DNA from: a virus
Length of the DNA: 64,000 bases
Reading direction: 5' to 3' (one strand)
IMG/VR virus record: IMGVR_UViG_3300032018_000004
Coordinates: 16,975-80,974 of that record
The translations under genes and the position numbers were made by a program. A model generated the notes under the pieces. The model ran no database searches. It was not told the DNA's origin and saw only the letters and a program-made list of their open reading frames with translations. Shown piece by piece: positions 56,205 to 64,000 of this stretch (position 1 is the stretch's first letter; the number at the start of each line of letters is the position of its first letter).

Positions 56205-57161
56205 ATGAAAAAGAAAATAGACACATATACGCACCTTCATGTCCATTCAACCCTGTCCTTGCTCGATGGTTATGGATTGCCAGATGATATTGCCAAAAGA
56301 GCGAGTGAAATTGGTTACTCACACTTGGCTTTGACAGATCACGCTACATCTTCGGGGCTTATTAAGTTCCAGAGGGCTTGCGATAAATATAATATTTCTC
56401 CCGTTCATGGGGTTGAATTTTATATTGTTCCAAATGCTGAGATAAAAGAAAAAGGAGAAAAAAGAGGGCATATCACGGCATGGGCTAAGAACGAGGTTGG
56501 GTATCAGAACATTTTAAAGATGCTAACTCTTGCCAATTTAAACTTTTTCTATCATAGGCCAAGAATAGACTTTAATACTCTCTTATCTCACGCGAATGGC
56601 TTGTGTATAGGAACAGCCTGCTCCGCGTCTTTCGTTCACCTAGAAGGAGGCATTGAGTTTTTTGGACAACTTAACAATAAAATCGGAGAAGATTTATATT
56701 GTGAATTGATGCCATTTGATTATGCTGAACAAATAAATACATCAAATATTGTTCTCGACTTATCTGAAAAATATGGTAGAAAGATTATCGGATCAAATGA
56801 CACACATTACATTTTTTCCGATGATGCTGAGACGCACGAGGTTTTGTTAGCGTGCCAGATTAAGAAAAAATGGGATGATTTGACGAGATGGAGGTTCAAC
56901 TGCGATGGATTATATCTTTGTGGGCCAGAATTTATGGTGGAGAGATTTAAAAAGCAAGGTGTTCTGACAGATTCAGAAATCTCTCAAGCAATGCTCACAA
57001 CTACGGAGATTGCAAAAAAATGCGAAGGCTTTAGGATTGAAAAGAAAGATGTCTCTCTCCCGATGCCTCCTCAGTATGCAGGAAGGGATGAGGAGGAAGT
57101 CTTCAAAGAAATGATTACTCTGGGGTTTAAAAAGAGATTTGGAGTAGATTTGTGCCTATAG
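56205..57161 (+). CDS. dnaE: DNA polymerase III alpha (DnaE-type), piece 1: PHP domain
   Basis: 318 aa. The first ~270 residues are the PHP domain of bacterial polymerase III alpha: HLHVHSTLSLLDG, LALTDHATSSG, HGVEFYIV and GSNDTHY. The frame stops (TAG) ten bases into a second frame that holds the polymerase palm. The continuation is piece 2 in the -1 frame. Piece boundaries fall between PHP and palm. Confidence 0.8.
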   Translation: MKKKIDTYTHLHVHSTLSLLDGYGLPDDIAKRASEIGYSHLALTDHATSSGLIKFQRACDKYNISPVHGVEFYIVPNAEIKEKGEKRGHITAWAKNEVGYQNILKMLTLANLNFFYHRPRIDFNTLLSHANGLCIGTACSASFVHLEGGIEFFGQLNNKIGEDLYCELMPFDYAEQINTSNIVLDLSEKYGRKIIGSNDTHYIFSDDAETHEVLLACQIKKKWDDLTRWRFNCDGLYLCGPEFMVERFKKQGVLTDSEISQAMLTTTEIAKKCEGFRIEKKDVSLPMPPQYAGRDEEEVFKEMITLGFKKRFGVDLCL

Positions 57162-57463
57162 ATATTGAAGAATACAAAAAACAAATTCAAGAAGAATTTG
57201 AACTAATTAAAGAAAAGGGTTTTATCAAATATTTTCTTATCGTGGCAGACCTGATTCAATGGGCCAAATCTGAAGGGATTCTAATAGGTTGTGGTCGTGG
57301 TTCGGTAACAGGAAGCACCATTGCTTATCTTTTGGGAATTACGGATATTGATGCTATAGTTCATAAAACAAACTTCTCTAGATTCCTAAATGCTGGAAGG
57401 GGAAAAGACTCCATGCCGGATATCGATATTGACGCGCCCGATAACAAAAGGGAAGATTTGTAG
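57152..57463 (+). CDS. dnaE: DNA polymerase III alpha, piece 2: palm with catalytic DxD
   Basis: 103 aa from GTG 57152, overlapping piece 1. GFIKYFLIVADLIQWAK, GCGRGSVTGSTIAYLLG and MPDIDIDAPD (the catalytic Asp pair) are clear. The frame ends at TAG (57461-57463), directly after KREDL. Sense reading resumes in the same frame with NRLKTLYG. Alignment to E. coli DnaE here needs no gap, so the TAG replaces exactly one residue. Confidence 0.8.
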   Translation: MPIDIEEYKKQIQEEFELIKEKGFIKYFLIVADLIQWAKSEGILIGCGRGSVTGSTIAYLLGITDIDAIVHKTNFSRFLNAGRGKDSMPDIDIDAPDNKREDL

Positions 57464-57469
57464 AATCGG

Positions 57470-59509
57470 TTGAAAACCTTATACGGCTCTAATTCAATTG
57501 CGCAACTTACGACTTTTCTAAAGATCGAAGAACGGACTGCCATTCGGGATGTTGCAAGAGTTTTTGATGTTCCTCTAAAAGAAGCCGATATGTTTTCTAA
57601 ACTTATTGGAGATGACGATATTGAAACAGCAATGGAGAAGGCAGAAGGAAGAATCTTTGCAGATAGATATCCTCATGTAATCAAACACGCCCTTAAATTA
57701 AGGGGGCAATACAGAAGTCTAGGTCGCCATGCAGCAGCACAAATTATTTCAAGTGAAGATTTGACACTTGGGACGAGAGCATCATTGGCGGATAGGAACG
57801 GAGCTGTTGCAGTTTCTTTAGACATGGAAGATGCGGAGTACGCAGGGCTTTTGAAGCTGGATTTACTTTCTCTCTCGAACCTCACAGTAATAGCGGACTG
57901 CTTAGAATTAATAAAACAAAATCATGGGAAAAGTATTGATCTTGTAAATATTGATTTAACTAATAAAAAGATATTCAAGGAATTGAGTCTTTCGAATACT
58001 GTTGGTATTTTTCAGTTTAATACATATGCAATGTCTCGGCTTTCTAAAGAAATGGGAATAGACAGCTTTAGTGATATGGTAGCGGCTTTAGCCCTTGTCC
58101 GTCCTGGACCTATGGACTCTGGAATGACAGCACAATACATTCAAAGAAAGAAGACGAAAACATGGGACAAAAAGCATGATGTGTTCGAGTCCATAACCGA
58201 AGACACCTACGGTATCAATATTTTCCAGGAACAGGTTCTTGAAATTTTTGTTCAAATTGCGGGATTAGAACCGCAAGTGGCTGATAAGATTAGAAAAGTT
58301 ATCGGGAAAAAGCGCGATGCTGCCGAATTCGAACCTTACCGAATCCAGTTTATTGAGGGGTGTAAAAAAGTTGGATATTTTTCTGAAAAGGAAGCGGATA
58401 ATTTCTGGAGGGAACTCCAAGCATACGCTCGATATGGCTTCTCCAAGAATCACGCAGTTGCATATGCAAAGATAGCTTACGATTGTTGTTTTCTTCGTGA
58501 GTATTATTCTAGCGAATTTCTTTGTTCATGTTTGACATATGGTTCTGAAGGAGAAAAGGCCAAGTTATTGGCCGAGGCTCAACGCCTCGGCCTCTCCATC
58601 CTCCCCCCGAAAATCGCAACTTCCCATCCTACAAAGTGGGAGGCGCGAGACGGGATTTTAAGCATTCCGTTCATTGAAATTAAAGGACTTGGACAACGCT
58701 CAGTAGAAACTATAGCACAATACCAACAATCCCTTCAACCCGGATTCTTCACCTCCGAGGCTCCAGTGATTAAAGGGAAATTAAAAACTATTCTGGATAA
58801 CATCGGAGCTTTCACAGAAGAGGTGCCGGATACAATAGATGACTACTTCCCAGATTTAGGAATTTCTCTAAAGCCTAAAAGCAAATACAAAAAGCTATAT
58901 GAGCTGGTTGGAGAGAACACAAAATGGGATTCCAGCAAGCTACTGACTGGTGATTTCATTGGAGGACATTTTGGAAGGGAGATTAGCAAATCCAATCCCA
59001 TCCCTAAACTTTTCTCATGTACAAATTGTGATTTGAGAAATACGAACGAAATTCCTGTGATTCCAATTGTGGGAAAATACAACATAGCAATTGTAAATGA
59101 AGCGCCACATTGGGATCAGAAACCGGAGAAGTTTTTATTCAAAGAGCTTCAAAAATATGGGTTTGAGAAAAGTGATTTTTATTATACAAATTTAATGAAA
59201 TGTGCTTGCAAGAAACCATCTATTGAGAATATTAAAACTTGCGGAGAATGGCTGAAGCAAGAAATAAAAGAGAAAAAGATATTTTTGATCTTGACACAGG
59301 GCAGTAGTAATGTTACACTATTCTCTAATGACGATCAAGGTGTCATGAGGAAGAATGGAAGTTGTGAATGGAATGAAGAGTATGGATGTTGGGTTGTGTA
59401 TTCCATTGGGGCGAATTTGGCCTTGTGGAAACCTGAAATGAAATCTAAATTTGAAGAAAGCATTAAATTATTTGTTCAGAAATGTGAGCAATTGGGAGGG
59501 TTGGTGTGA
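57470..59509 (+). CDS. dnaE: DNA polymerase III alpha, piece 3: fingers, HhH and UDG-like C-terminal domain
   Basis: 679 aa from TTG, in frame with piece 2 beyond the amber codon. Contains AIRDVARVF, LALVRPGPMDSG, RKVIGKKRDA and YARYGFSKNHAVAYA (palm/fingers) and a helix-hairpin-helix IKGLGQRSVETI. From residue ~500 it carries an added domain: CTNCDLR, IAIVNEAPHWD, TNLMKCACKKPS and ILTQGSSNV. This resembles family-4/5 uracil-DNA glycosylases with an iron-sulfur Cys pattern. OB and tau-binding parts of cellular DnaE are missing. Confidence 0.8.
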   Translation: MKTLYGSNSIAQLTTFLKIEERTAIRDVARVFDVPLKEADMFSKLIGDDDIETAMEKAEGRIFADRYPHVIKHALKLRGQYRSLGRHAAAQIISSEDLTLGTRASLADRNGAVAVSLDMEDAEYAGLLKLDLLSLSNLTVIADCLELIKQNHGKSIDLVNIDLTNKKIFKELSLSNTVGIFQFNTYAMSRLSKEMGIDSFSDMVAALALVRPGPMDSGMTAQYIQRKKTKTWDKKHDVFESITEDTYGINIFQEQVLEIFVQIAGLEPQVADKIRKVIGKKRDAAEFEPYRIQFIEGCKKVGYFSEKEADNFWRELQAYARYGFSKNHAVAYAKIAYDCCFLREYYSSEFLCSCLTYGSEGEKAKLLAEAQRLGLSILPPKIATSHPTKWEARDGILSIPFIEIKGLGQRSVETIAQYQQSLQPGFFTSEAPVIKGKLKTILDNIGAFTEEVPDTIDDYFPDLGISLKPKSKYKKLYELVGENTKWDSSKLLTGDFIGGHFGREISKSNPIPKLFSCTNCDLRNTNEIPVIPIVGKYNIAIVNEAPHWDQKPEKFLFKELQKYGFEKSDFYYTNLMKCACKKPSIENIKTCGEWLKQEIKEKKIFLILTQGSSNVTLFSNDDQGVMRKNGSCEWNEEYGCWVVYSIGANLALWKPEMKSKFEESIKLFVQKCEQLGGLV

Positions 59510-59916
59510 TTGTTGAATTTGTACAAACAAAGGAACTCAAAACTCAGTTTTTCAAAGAAGATGTTTATAAACTCAGGAAAGATAGGCCATATCTTTGGTT
59601 ACAGAAAATATGTTGTTGGACAATGAAGAAGTTGGAAGCGTTTGATGTCGGAGAAGAAATTAGCTATACAAGACACACTATAGATACAGAATCTTTTATT
59701 GATCGTTTATTCAAGCAGCAAGACCATATACGGGGATATTTTAACCGTCGCCCAACTCGCTTATTGATCGGAGCAGAAGACTTCGCTGCGCTGATGGGCA
59801 CAGAGGAAATACGGCAGATGCTCAACTTCCGTGCCGAGTATGGATATAACAAAGAAATAATGGGGTTGATGGTCGAGGTTGTCCCGTGGATGCGTGGTAT
59901 TTTAGTAATGCCATAA
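59506..59916 (+). CDS. Hypothetical protein, 136 aa
   Basis: ATGA-like overlap with the polymerase stop (GTGTGATT). Helical with RDRPYLWLQKICCWTMKK and a NRRPTRLLIGAEDFAAL block similar in style to phage structural proteins. Function unknown. Confidence 0.55.
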   Translation: MIVEFVQTKELKTQFFKEDVYKLRKDRPYLWLQKICCWTMKKLEAFDVGEEISYTRHTIDTESFIDRLFKQQDHIRGYFNRRPTRLLIGAEDFAALMGTEEIRQMLNFRAEYGYNKEIMGLMVEVVPWMRGILVMP

Positions 59917-59998
59917 TAAACCGGCAAAGCCTTAACACAAAATTAGTCTAACTATAAAGTATCATTAAACAAACATCGGCAATAGGATCGGTAGAAAG

Positions 59999-60199
59999 AT
60001 GATTAAAACAGATAAAACAGAAGACCTTATTTTAGACTGCGTAAAAGGGCTGAAATTAGAAGGTCTATCACTACAAGAAAATCAGTCCAAGAGGGTGCTC
60101 CAGATAGAATCTCTGAGCAGCCTTCACTTCCAGTATGAAACTAATCCAGAATCGACATGTTCAATCAATCCTGTCTCAGCCGGAATATTCAGGTCATGA
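59999..60199 (+). CDS. Doubtful small protein, 66 aa
   Basis: GGATCGGTAGAAAG before ATG 59999. It overlaps the ligase fragment by 65 bases in another frame, and neither frame contains the missing ligase motif I. May be the leftover of a rearranged ligase 5' end. Confidence 0.25.
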   Translation: MIKTDKTEDLILDCVKGLKLEGLSLQENQSKRVLQIESLSSLHFQYETNPESTCSINPVSAGIFRS

Positions 60200-60887
60200 T
60201 GGAGAAATTATTGTCGGAGAGCCAAATGATCTAAATGCCTTTGCCAATACAACTGGCGCAGTTCGTAGATTTGATGGAGAACCGAATTTCAAGTATTATG
60301 TATTTGACAAATGGGATATTAAATCTCCATATTCTGAAAGACTTGAACAGTTAAAAAGCCACGGAGTTATGGAAGTTATAAAGCAAGAAACCTTATATTC
60401 CCCAGAAGATGTTATCCAATATACAAATTGGTGTACAGAACAGGGGTATGAAGGAGCAATGATCCGTTCAATGGATGGGGCGTATAAAGAAGGAAGATGC
60501 ACACCCAGAGAATTGAATATCTTTAAGCGAAAACCCGTAGCCGATGATGAATGTGAAATCTTATCCTTTGAACAGCAATTCGAAAACCAAAATGATTCAT
60601 TCACAAATGAATTGGGGAATAGTACCAGATCATCCCATAAAGAGAATATGGTTGGTAAAGGAACACTTGGAGTGTTCATTGTCAAATCCAAGAAGTGGAA
60701 TGATGTATTCAAGATTGGCACAGGTGAAGGGCTGACAGAAGAATTGAGAAGTGAAATTTGGAACAACAAAGAGAAATATCTAGGGAAAATTATCACATAT
60801 AAATACCAGGAATATGGTTCAATAAATGCGCCAAGGCAACCAATCATGAAGGGATTCAGAGAAAAATCTGATCTTACTAATTATTGA
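60135..60887 (+). CDS. ATP-dependent DNA ligase, N-terminally truncated
   Basis: 250 aa. Begins in the middle of a T7-like ligase: KLIQNRHVQSIL, then motif III GHDGEIIV, motif IV YEGAMIRS, motif V FKRKP and the OB-fold end KIITYKYQEYG. The N-terminal ~40-50 residues with the adenylated Lys (motif I, KxDG) are absent, and no upstream frame supplies them. Ribosome site is poor. Without motif I it cannot form the ligase-adenylate, so it is a pseudogene or needs a partner. Confidence 0.65.
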   Translation: MKLIQNRHVQSILSQPEYSGHDGEIIVGEPNDLNAFANTTGAVRRFDGEPNFKYYVFDKWDIKSPYSERLEQLKSHGVMEVIKQETLYSPEDVIQYTNWCTEQGYEGAMIRSMDGAYKEGRCTPRELNIFKRKPVADDECEILSFEQQFENQNDSFTNELGNSTRSSHKENMVGKGTLGVFIVKSKKWNDVFKIGTGEGLTEELRSEIWNNKEKYLGKIITYKYQEYGSINAPRQPIMKGFREKSDLTNY

Positions 60888-60916
60888 TTGACAAGCGATT
60901 AAATAGTTATTATAAA
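60888..60916 (+). promoter_or_regulatory. Sigma-70-type promoter
   Basis: TTGACA, 17 bases, TATAAA, at the end of the ligase gene. Drives the PRPP-synthetase / macrodomain / NAMPT operon. Confidence 0.75.
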
Positions 60917-60947
60917 GGATAGAAGATAAATAATTTAGGAGGTTGAT

Positions 60948-61709
60948 GTGATTAAATTAAATAATAGAGAGGTATATTTCGGAGAGTTTCCAAACAAGGA
61001 AATGAATCTTCCACTAGAAGCCCTTGAAATTAAAGAAAACAATTCAATATTCATGGCATACGAAGATGATTCCGATTTCATGAAACTCGCCATGTTGAAA
61101 GGCGCTATAGATGACTTCTCAGGGGAAGCATCTCTGTATCTAACATACATGCCATATTCAAGGATGGATAGGCCAAACGGCCATTATTCGGTTAGTTTGA
61201 AAGCAGCTTGCAACCTTATTAACGCAATGAATTTTATCACGGTAGAGGTGAGAGAGCCACATTCACAAGTGACATTAGACCTACTCAACAATTCATTTCC
61301 AGATAATTGGTCTTATGCCATGATGGAGCGAGTTATTGGGGAAGGAAATTTTGAATCAATTTTCTTTCCAGACATGGGAGCGAAGACAAGATACAATTAT
61401 CTTGGAAAATTGCCAACTGCATATGGGAAGAAGGGGCGAGATTTCCTAACAGGTAAAATTACTGGACTCGCCGTTTCTGGAGAAGTGTCAGAGAATGTTC
61501 TAATTGTGGATGATTTGTGCAGCCGGGGAGGAACATTTGTAGAAGCAGCCAAAATTTTAAGAGGAAAAGGGGCAAAGAGAATTGGGTTATTGGTTGCATA
61601 TTGTGAACACAATGTTTATAATGGAGAAATATTTGATCATGTAGACATGATCTATACAAGCAGCGAAAACAATTTGAAATATCATCCACGAATCACTAAA
61701 TTAAACTAA
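60948..61709 (+). CDS. PRPP synthetase-like (ribose-phosphate diphosphokinase family) protein
   Basis: 253 aa from GTG with AGGAGGTTGAT. LYLTYMPYSRMDRPN and the PRPP-loop LIVDDLCSRGGTF identify the ribose-phosphate diphosphokinase / phosphoribosyl fold. It either makes PRPP or, as in phage NAD+ reconstitution pathway 1, pyrophosphorylates ADP-ribose. Shorter than cellular Prs (~315 aa). First gene of an operon with a macrodomain and a NAMPT-like enzyme. Confidence 0.82.
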   Translation: MIKLNNREVYFGEFPNKEMNLPLEALEIKENNSIFMAYEDDSDFMKLAMLKGAIDDFSGEASLYLTYMPYSRMDRPNGHYSVSLKAACNLINAMNFITVEVREPHSQVTLDLLNNSFPDNWSYAMMERVIGEGNFESIFFPDMGAKTRYNYLGKLPTAYGKKGRDFLTGKITGLAVSGEVSENVLIVDDLCSRGGTFVEAAKILRGKGAKRIGLLVAYCEHNVYNGEIFDHVDMIYTSSENNLKYHPRITKLN

Positions 61710-61718
61710 GGCATAATT

Positions 61719-62183
61719 ATGAAAACGATAAATGGGGATTTAGTCCAGTTGGCGTTGGCTGGAGAGTTTGATGTTATTATTCACGGGTGTAACTGCCTCT
61801 GCACTATGGGTTCTGGAATAGCAAAAACGATCAGAGAGTATTTCCCAAAAGCGTATGAGATAGATCAGGAAACAATTAAGGGAGATAAAAATAAATTAGG
61901 GAAATACTCCTGCATTAAGATTGAAAGAAATGACTTAAAATATTTACATATCGTAAATGCCTATACTCAATACAAGTACGCGAACCGCAATATTCAAAAT
62001 GCAGATTATGATGCAATTAGAAGCGTTATGAAGAAAATTAAAGAAGATTTTACAGGGCTGAGAATTGGGTATCCTAAAATTGGCGCTGGATTAGCTGGCG
62101 GTGATTGGAATATTATTTCTAAAATTATAGATGAAGAATTAGACGGCGAAAACCACACTTTGGTAATTTTCAACAAAATTTAA
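61719..62183 (+). CDS. Macrodomain (ADP-ribose-1''-phosphatase-like) protein
   Basis: 154 aa. GDLVQLALAG, HGCNCLCTMGSGIAK and YPKIGAGLAGGDW are the ADP-ribose-binding loops of Poa1p/TARG1-type macrodomains. Such proteins bind or dephosphorylate ADP-ribose derivatives. Its place between a PRPP-synthetase-like and a NAMPT-like gene suggests ADP-ribose handling in NAD+ metabolism. Confidence 0.85.
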   Translation: MKTINGDLVQLALAGEFDVIIHGCNCLCTMGSGIAKTIREYFPKAYEIDQETIKGDKNKLGKYSCIKIERNDLKYLHIVNAYTQYKYANRNIQNADYDAIRSVMKKIKEDFTGLRIGYPKIGAGLAGGDWNIISKIIDEELDGENHTLVIFNKI

Positions 62184-62192
62184 GGAGAAAAA

Positions 62193-63650
62193 ATGACAAC
62201 CCCAGCAACCCTACTTTGTGACTTTTACAAGATTTCTCATCGTGAGCAGTACCCAGAAGGCACGGAAATTGTTTATTCAACTTGGACTCCACGGGCTAAT
62301 AAGCATCACCCCACATCTGATAAAGTAGTTGTTTTTGGTATCCAGGCGTTTGTTAAGAAGTATCTGATTAAGTATTTTGACGATAATTTCTTTTCTCGGC
62401 CACTTGAAGATGTGATTGCTGAATATGAACGCATTATTAAATTTGCGCTTGGTGTGGCAATTCCGTACACTAAGCATATTGAAGAACTTCATGAGTTAGG
62501 ATATCTGCCGTTGAAGCTACGGGCATTGCCAGAAGGGTCTACCGTCCCATTGCGTGTTCCGATGATGACGATTGAGAATACAGATTCACGTTTCTTTTGG
62601 TTGACTAATTTTGTAGAAACTCTATTGTCTGCTGAACTGTGGCAACCGTCCACTTCTGCGACAATAGCAAAAGAATATCGTGATTTGCTTGATGCGTATG
62701 CTGAAGAGACTGGCGATCCTGGTTTTGTTCAGTTCCAAGGGCATGATTTCTCCATGCGTGGAATGGGTTGTGTAGAATCTGCTGCATCTAGTGGGGCAGG
62801 ACACTTGCTATCGTTTGTCGGCACTGATACAATTCCGGCAATTTGTCACCTTGAAGAATACTACAATGCGAATGTTGAAAACGAAATTGTAGGTACAAGT
62901 ATTCCGGCGACTGAACATTCTGTGATGTGTGCTGGGAGTAAGGATGGAGAGTTTGCTACATACAAGCGCCTGATCACAGAAGTATATCCCAGTGGCTTTG
63001 TAAGTATTGTTTCTGATACTTGGGATTTGTGGTCTTGCATTGGCAATATTATCAAACCGATGAAGAATGAAATTATGGCAAGGGATGGACGTGTTGTTAT
63101 CCGTCCAGATAGTGGTGATCCAGTTAAAATTATCTGTGGCGATCCGCTATCGAGCAACCCAATGGCGAATAAAGGTTTGATTGAATGCCTCTGGGATATT
63201 TTTGGTGGGACTGTTAATGATAAAGGATTTAAAGTCATTGATTTTCATATAGGTGCAATCTATGGTGATTCTATTACACTGGACAGGTGCAAGAGGATTT
63301 GTGAAGGGTTAAAAAATAAAGGGTTCTCATCCACCAATATGGTTTATGGTATCGGGAGTTATACCTATCAGCACAATACTAGAGACTCATTTGGCTTTGC
63401 CTTGAAATCTACCATGTGTGTGATTGACGGTAAGCAAAAAAATATCTACAAAAATCCAGCTACAGATGATGGGACGAAGAAATCCAACACCGGCGTAGTG
63501 GCCGTTCAGGATTGTCAGGGCGAATTAATCTGTGTTGATGGGCTACTCATTAAACATTTTGTAGATGATCTAATGCGCGATGTATTTGTAGATGGTGAAC
63601 TTATGGTTGATGATACCCTTGCTAAAATTAGAGCGAGGTTGGCAAACTAA
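62193..63650 (+). CDS. Nicotinamide phosphoribosyltransferase (NAMPT-like)
   Basis: 485 aa; AAGGAGAAAAA before the ATG. DFYKISHREQYP, the FQGHDFSMRGM block, SIPATEHSVM, and VIRPDSGDP match NAMPT family type II phosphoribosyltransferases throughout. It joins nicotinamide to PRPP (or to ADP-ribose pyrophosphate in phage pathway 1). Full length. With the two upstream genes it forms an NAD+ restoration operon; a CoaD/NadR-like adenylyltransferase also lies at 41941. Confidence 0.9.
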   Translation: MTTPATLLCDFYKISHREQYPEGTEIVYSTWTPRANKHHPTSDKVVVFGIQAFVKKYLIKYFDDNFFSRPLEDVIAEYERIIKFALGVAIPYTKHIEELHELGYLPLKLRALPEGSTVPLRVPMMTIENTDSRFFWLTNFVETLLSAELWQPSTSATIAKEYRDLLDAYAEETGDPGFVQFQGHDFSMRGMGCVESAASSGAGHLLSFVGTDTIPAICHLEEYYNANVENEIVGTSIPATEHSVMCAGSKDGEFATYKRLITEVYPSGFVSIVSDTWDLWSCIGNIIKPMKNEIMARDGRVVIRPDSGDPVKIICGDPLSSNPMANKGLIECLWDIFGGTVNDKGFKVIDFHIGAIYGDSITLDRCKRICEGLKNKGFSSTNMVYGIGSYTYQHNTRDSFGFALKSTMCVIDGKQKNIYKNPATDDGTKKSNTGVVAVQDCQGELICVDGLLIKHFVDDLMRDVFVDGELMVDDTLAKIRARLAN

Positions 63651-63651
63651 G

Positions 63652-63846
63652 ATGAAATTTGAATTGACAGAAGGACAGTTGGAGAAGTTCAAAGAATGGG
63701 ATAGCACCCATGATTGCGATGGCGCTGCTGGCGCAATAGGAGGAAAGGTTGGCTTTAAATTCATTCCAACGGGGCTAGGAATGATATTTCAAGCGGAATG
63801 TATTTGTGGAGAAAAACTGCAATTGACAGAATCGGAGAATTGGTGA
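63652..63846 (+). CDS. Hypothetical protein, 64 aa
   Basis: ATG 63652 one base after the NAMPT stop. Alternating strands with a HDCDGAAGAIGG segment and CICGEKL. Function unknown, but it follows the NAD+ genes in one transcript. Confidence 0.5.
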   Translation: MKFELTEGQLEKFKEWDSTHDCDGAAGAIGGKVGFKFIPTGLGMIFQAECICGEKLQLTESENW

Positions 63847-63847
63847 T

Positions 63848-64000
63848 ATGCTCAATCCATCAGAAGACATTAAAATAAATCGCTTCAGGCTAGATGAAGA
63901 GGCCGCAAGCATTTCAAGCCTAATCTATGAATATGACAGAAAATGGTGCGATGCCTTCTCAAGGCTCGAAAAATTGAATAGCCAGATAGAAAATTTAAAT
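63848..64000 (+). CDS. Coiled-coil protein, partial at right edge
   Basis: ATG 63848 just after the previous stop; 51 codons to the window end. Charged helical start (MLNPSEDIKINRFRLDEEA) of a type seen at the N-terminus of conserved phage coiled-coil proteins. Cannot be identified further. Confidence 0.5.
   Translation, partial: MLNPSEDIKINRFRLDEEAASISSLIYEYDRKWCDAFSRLEKLNSQIENLN

Noticed and set aside
57152-57470. Intein or intron explaining the split polymerase
   Set aside because: No intervening sequence exists: pieces overlap by 10 bases or are separated by one stop codon plus two sense codons.
56205-59509. Genome-wide TAG reassignment (code 15/16)
   Set aside because: Many genes in the window end at TAG with good downstream starts, and only one in-frame TAG interrupts a conserved protein.

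Overview
The window is a segment of the genome of a large tailed double-stranded DNA bacteriophage (Caudoviricetes). Both ends are open: a radical SAM gene runs off the left edge and a coiled-coil gene runs off the right edge. Head genes are of the HK97 type (large and small terminase, portal, prohead protease, major capsid, connector and head-closure proteins). A Gram-negative host is suggested by a phage-encoded lipoprotein with a lipobox and a membrane-anchored SleB-type endolysin. A motile host is suggested by seven copies of a promoter matching the flagellar sigma-28 consensus. Sequence is AT-rich, apart from a GC-rich non-coding stretch near 22.9-23.5 kb and a structured RNA near 18.3-18.6 kb.

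Layout. (1) 1-17.3 kb, minus strand: virion assembly operon read from terminase (17.3 kb) through tRNA-Thr, portal, a free-standing HNH nuclease, metallophosphoesterase, prohead protease, major capsid, decoration-like proteins and head-tail completion proteins to a lipoprotein, a tail-terminator-like protein and a radical SAM enzyme. Sigma-28-like promoters precede the terminase block and the radical SAM block, and one lies inside the protease gene upstream of the capsid gene. (2) 17.3-18.3 kb: three small minus-strand genes and two divergent sigma-28-like promoters. (3) 18.3-22.9 kb, plus strand: a candidate ~330-nt structured RNA, two HNH nucleases, a cytosine-C5 methyltransferase, a compact deaminase, a secreted thermonuclease-like protein and small zinc-ribbon or membrane proteins. 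(4) 22.9-26.8 kb: non-coding DNA with iterated repeats (possible origin), a run of small genes ending in a terminator, then an AT-rich non-coding stretch. (5) 26.8-38.7 kb, plus strand: many small genes of unknown function, including an Ala/Tyr repeat protein and a hexapeptide-repeat protein, an SF2 helicase, a second compact structured RNA with its own terminator, and a tRNA-like element. (6) 38.2-40.5 kb: putative lysis genes and a convergent TnpB-family gene lacking the third RuvC residue and half of its zinc ribbon. (7) 40.5-64 kb, plus strand: DnaG-like primase, DnaB-like helicase, CoaD-kinase fusion, CCA-adding enzyme, RlaP-like nucleotidyltransferase and RNA ligase, a DnaE-type polymerase broken by a frameshift and an in-frame amber codon and fused to a uracil-DNA-glycosylase-like domain, an N-terminally truncated DNA ligase, and a PRPP-synthetase-like / macrodomain / NAMPT operon.

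How it fits together. The right arm supplies DNA replication (helicase, primase, polymerase, ligase), RNA repair (CCA addition, RNA ligase) and NAD+ or PRPP metabolism. The last has the gene order of phage NAD+ reconstitution systems that counter NAD-depleting immunity. The left arm builds the virion. A shared sigma-28-like promoter signal links capsid genes, the helicase operon, the TnpB homologue and the structured RNA. Several genes look broken or recoded (polymerase, ligase, a Lar-like protein, an exported protein, TnpB); sequencing error, decay and recoding cannot be told apart from this sequence alone.
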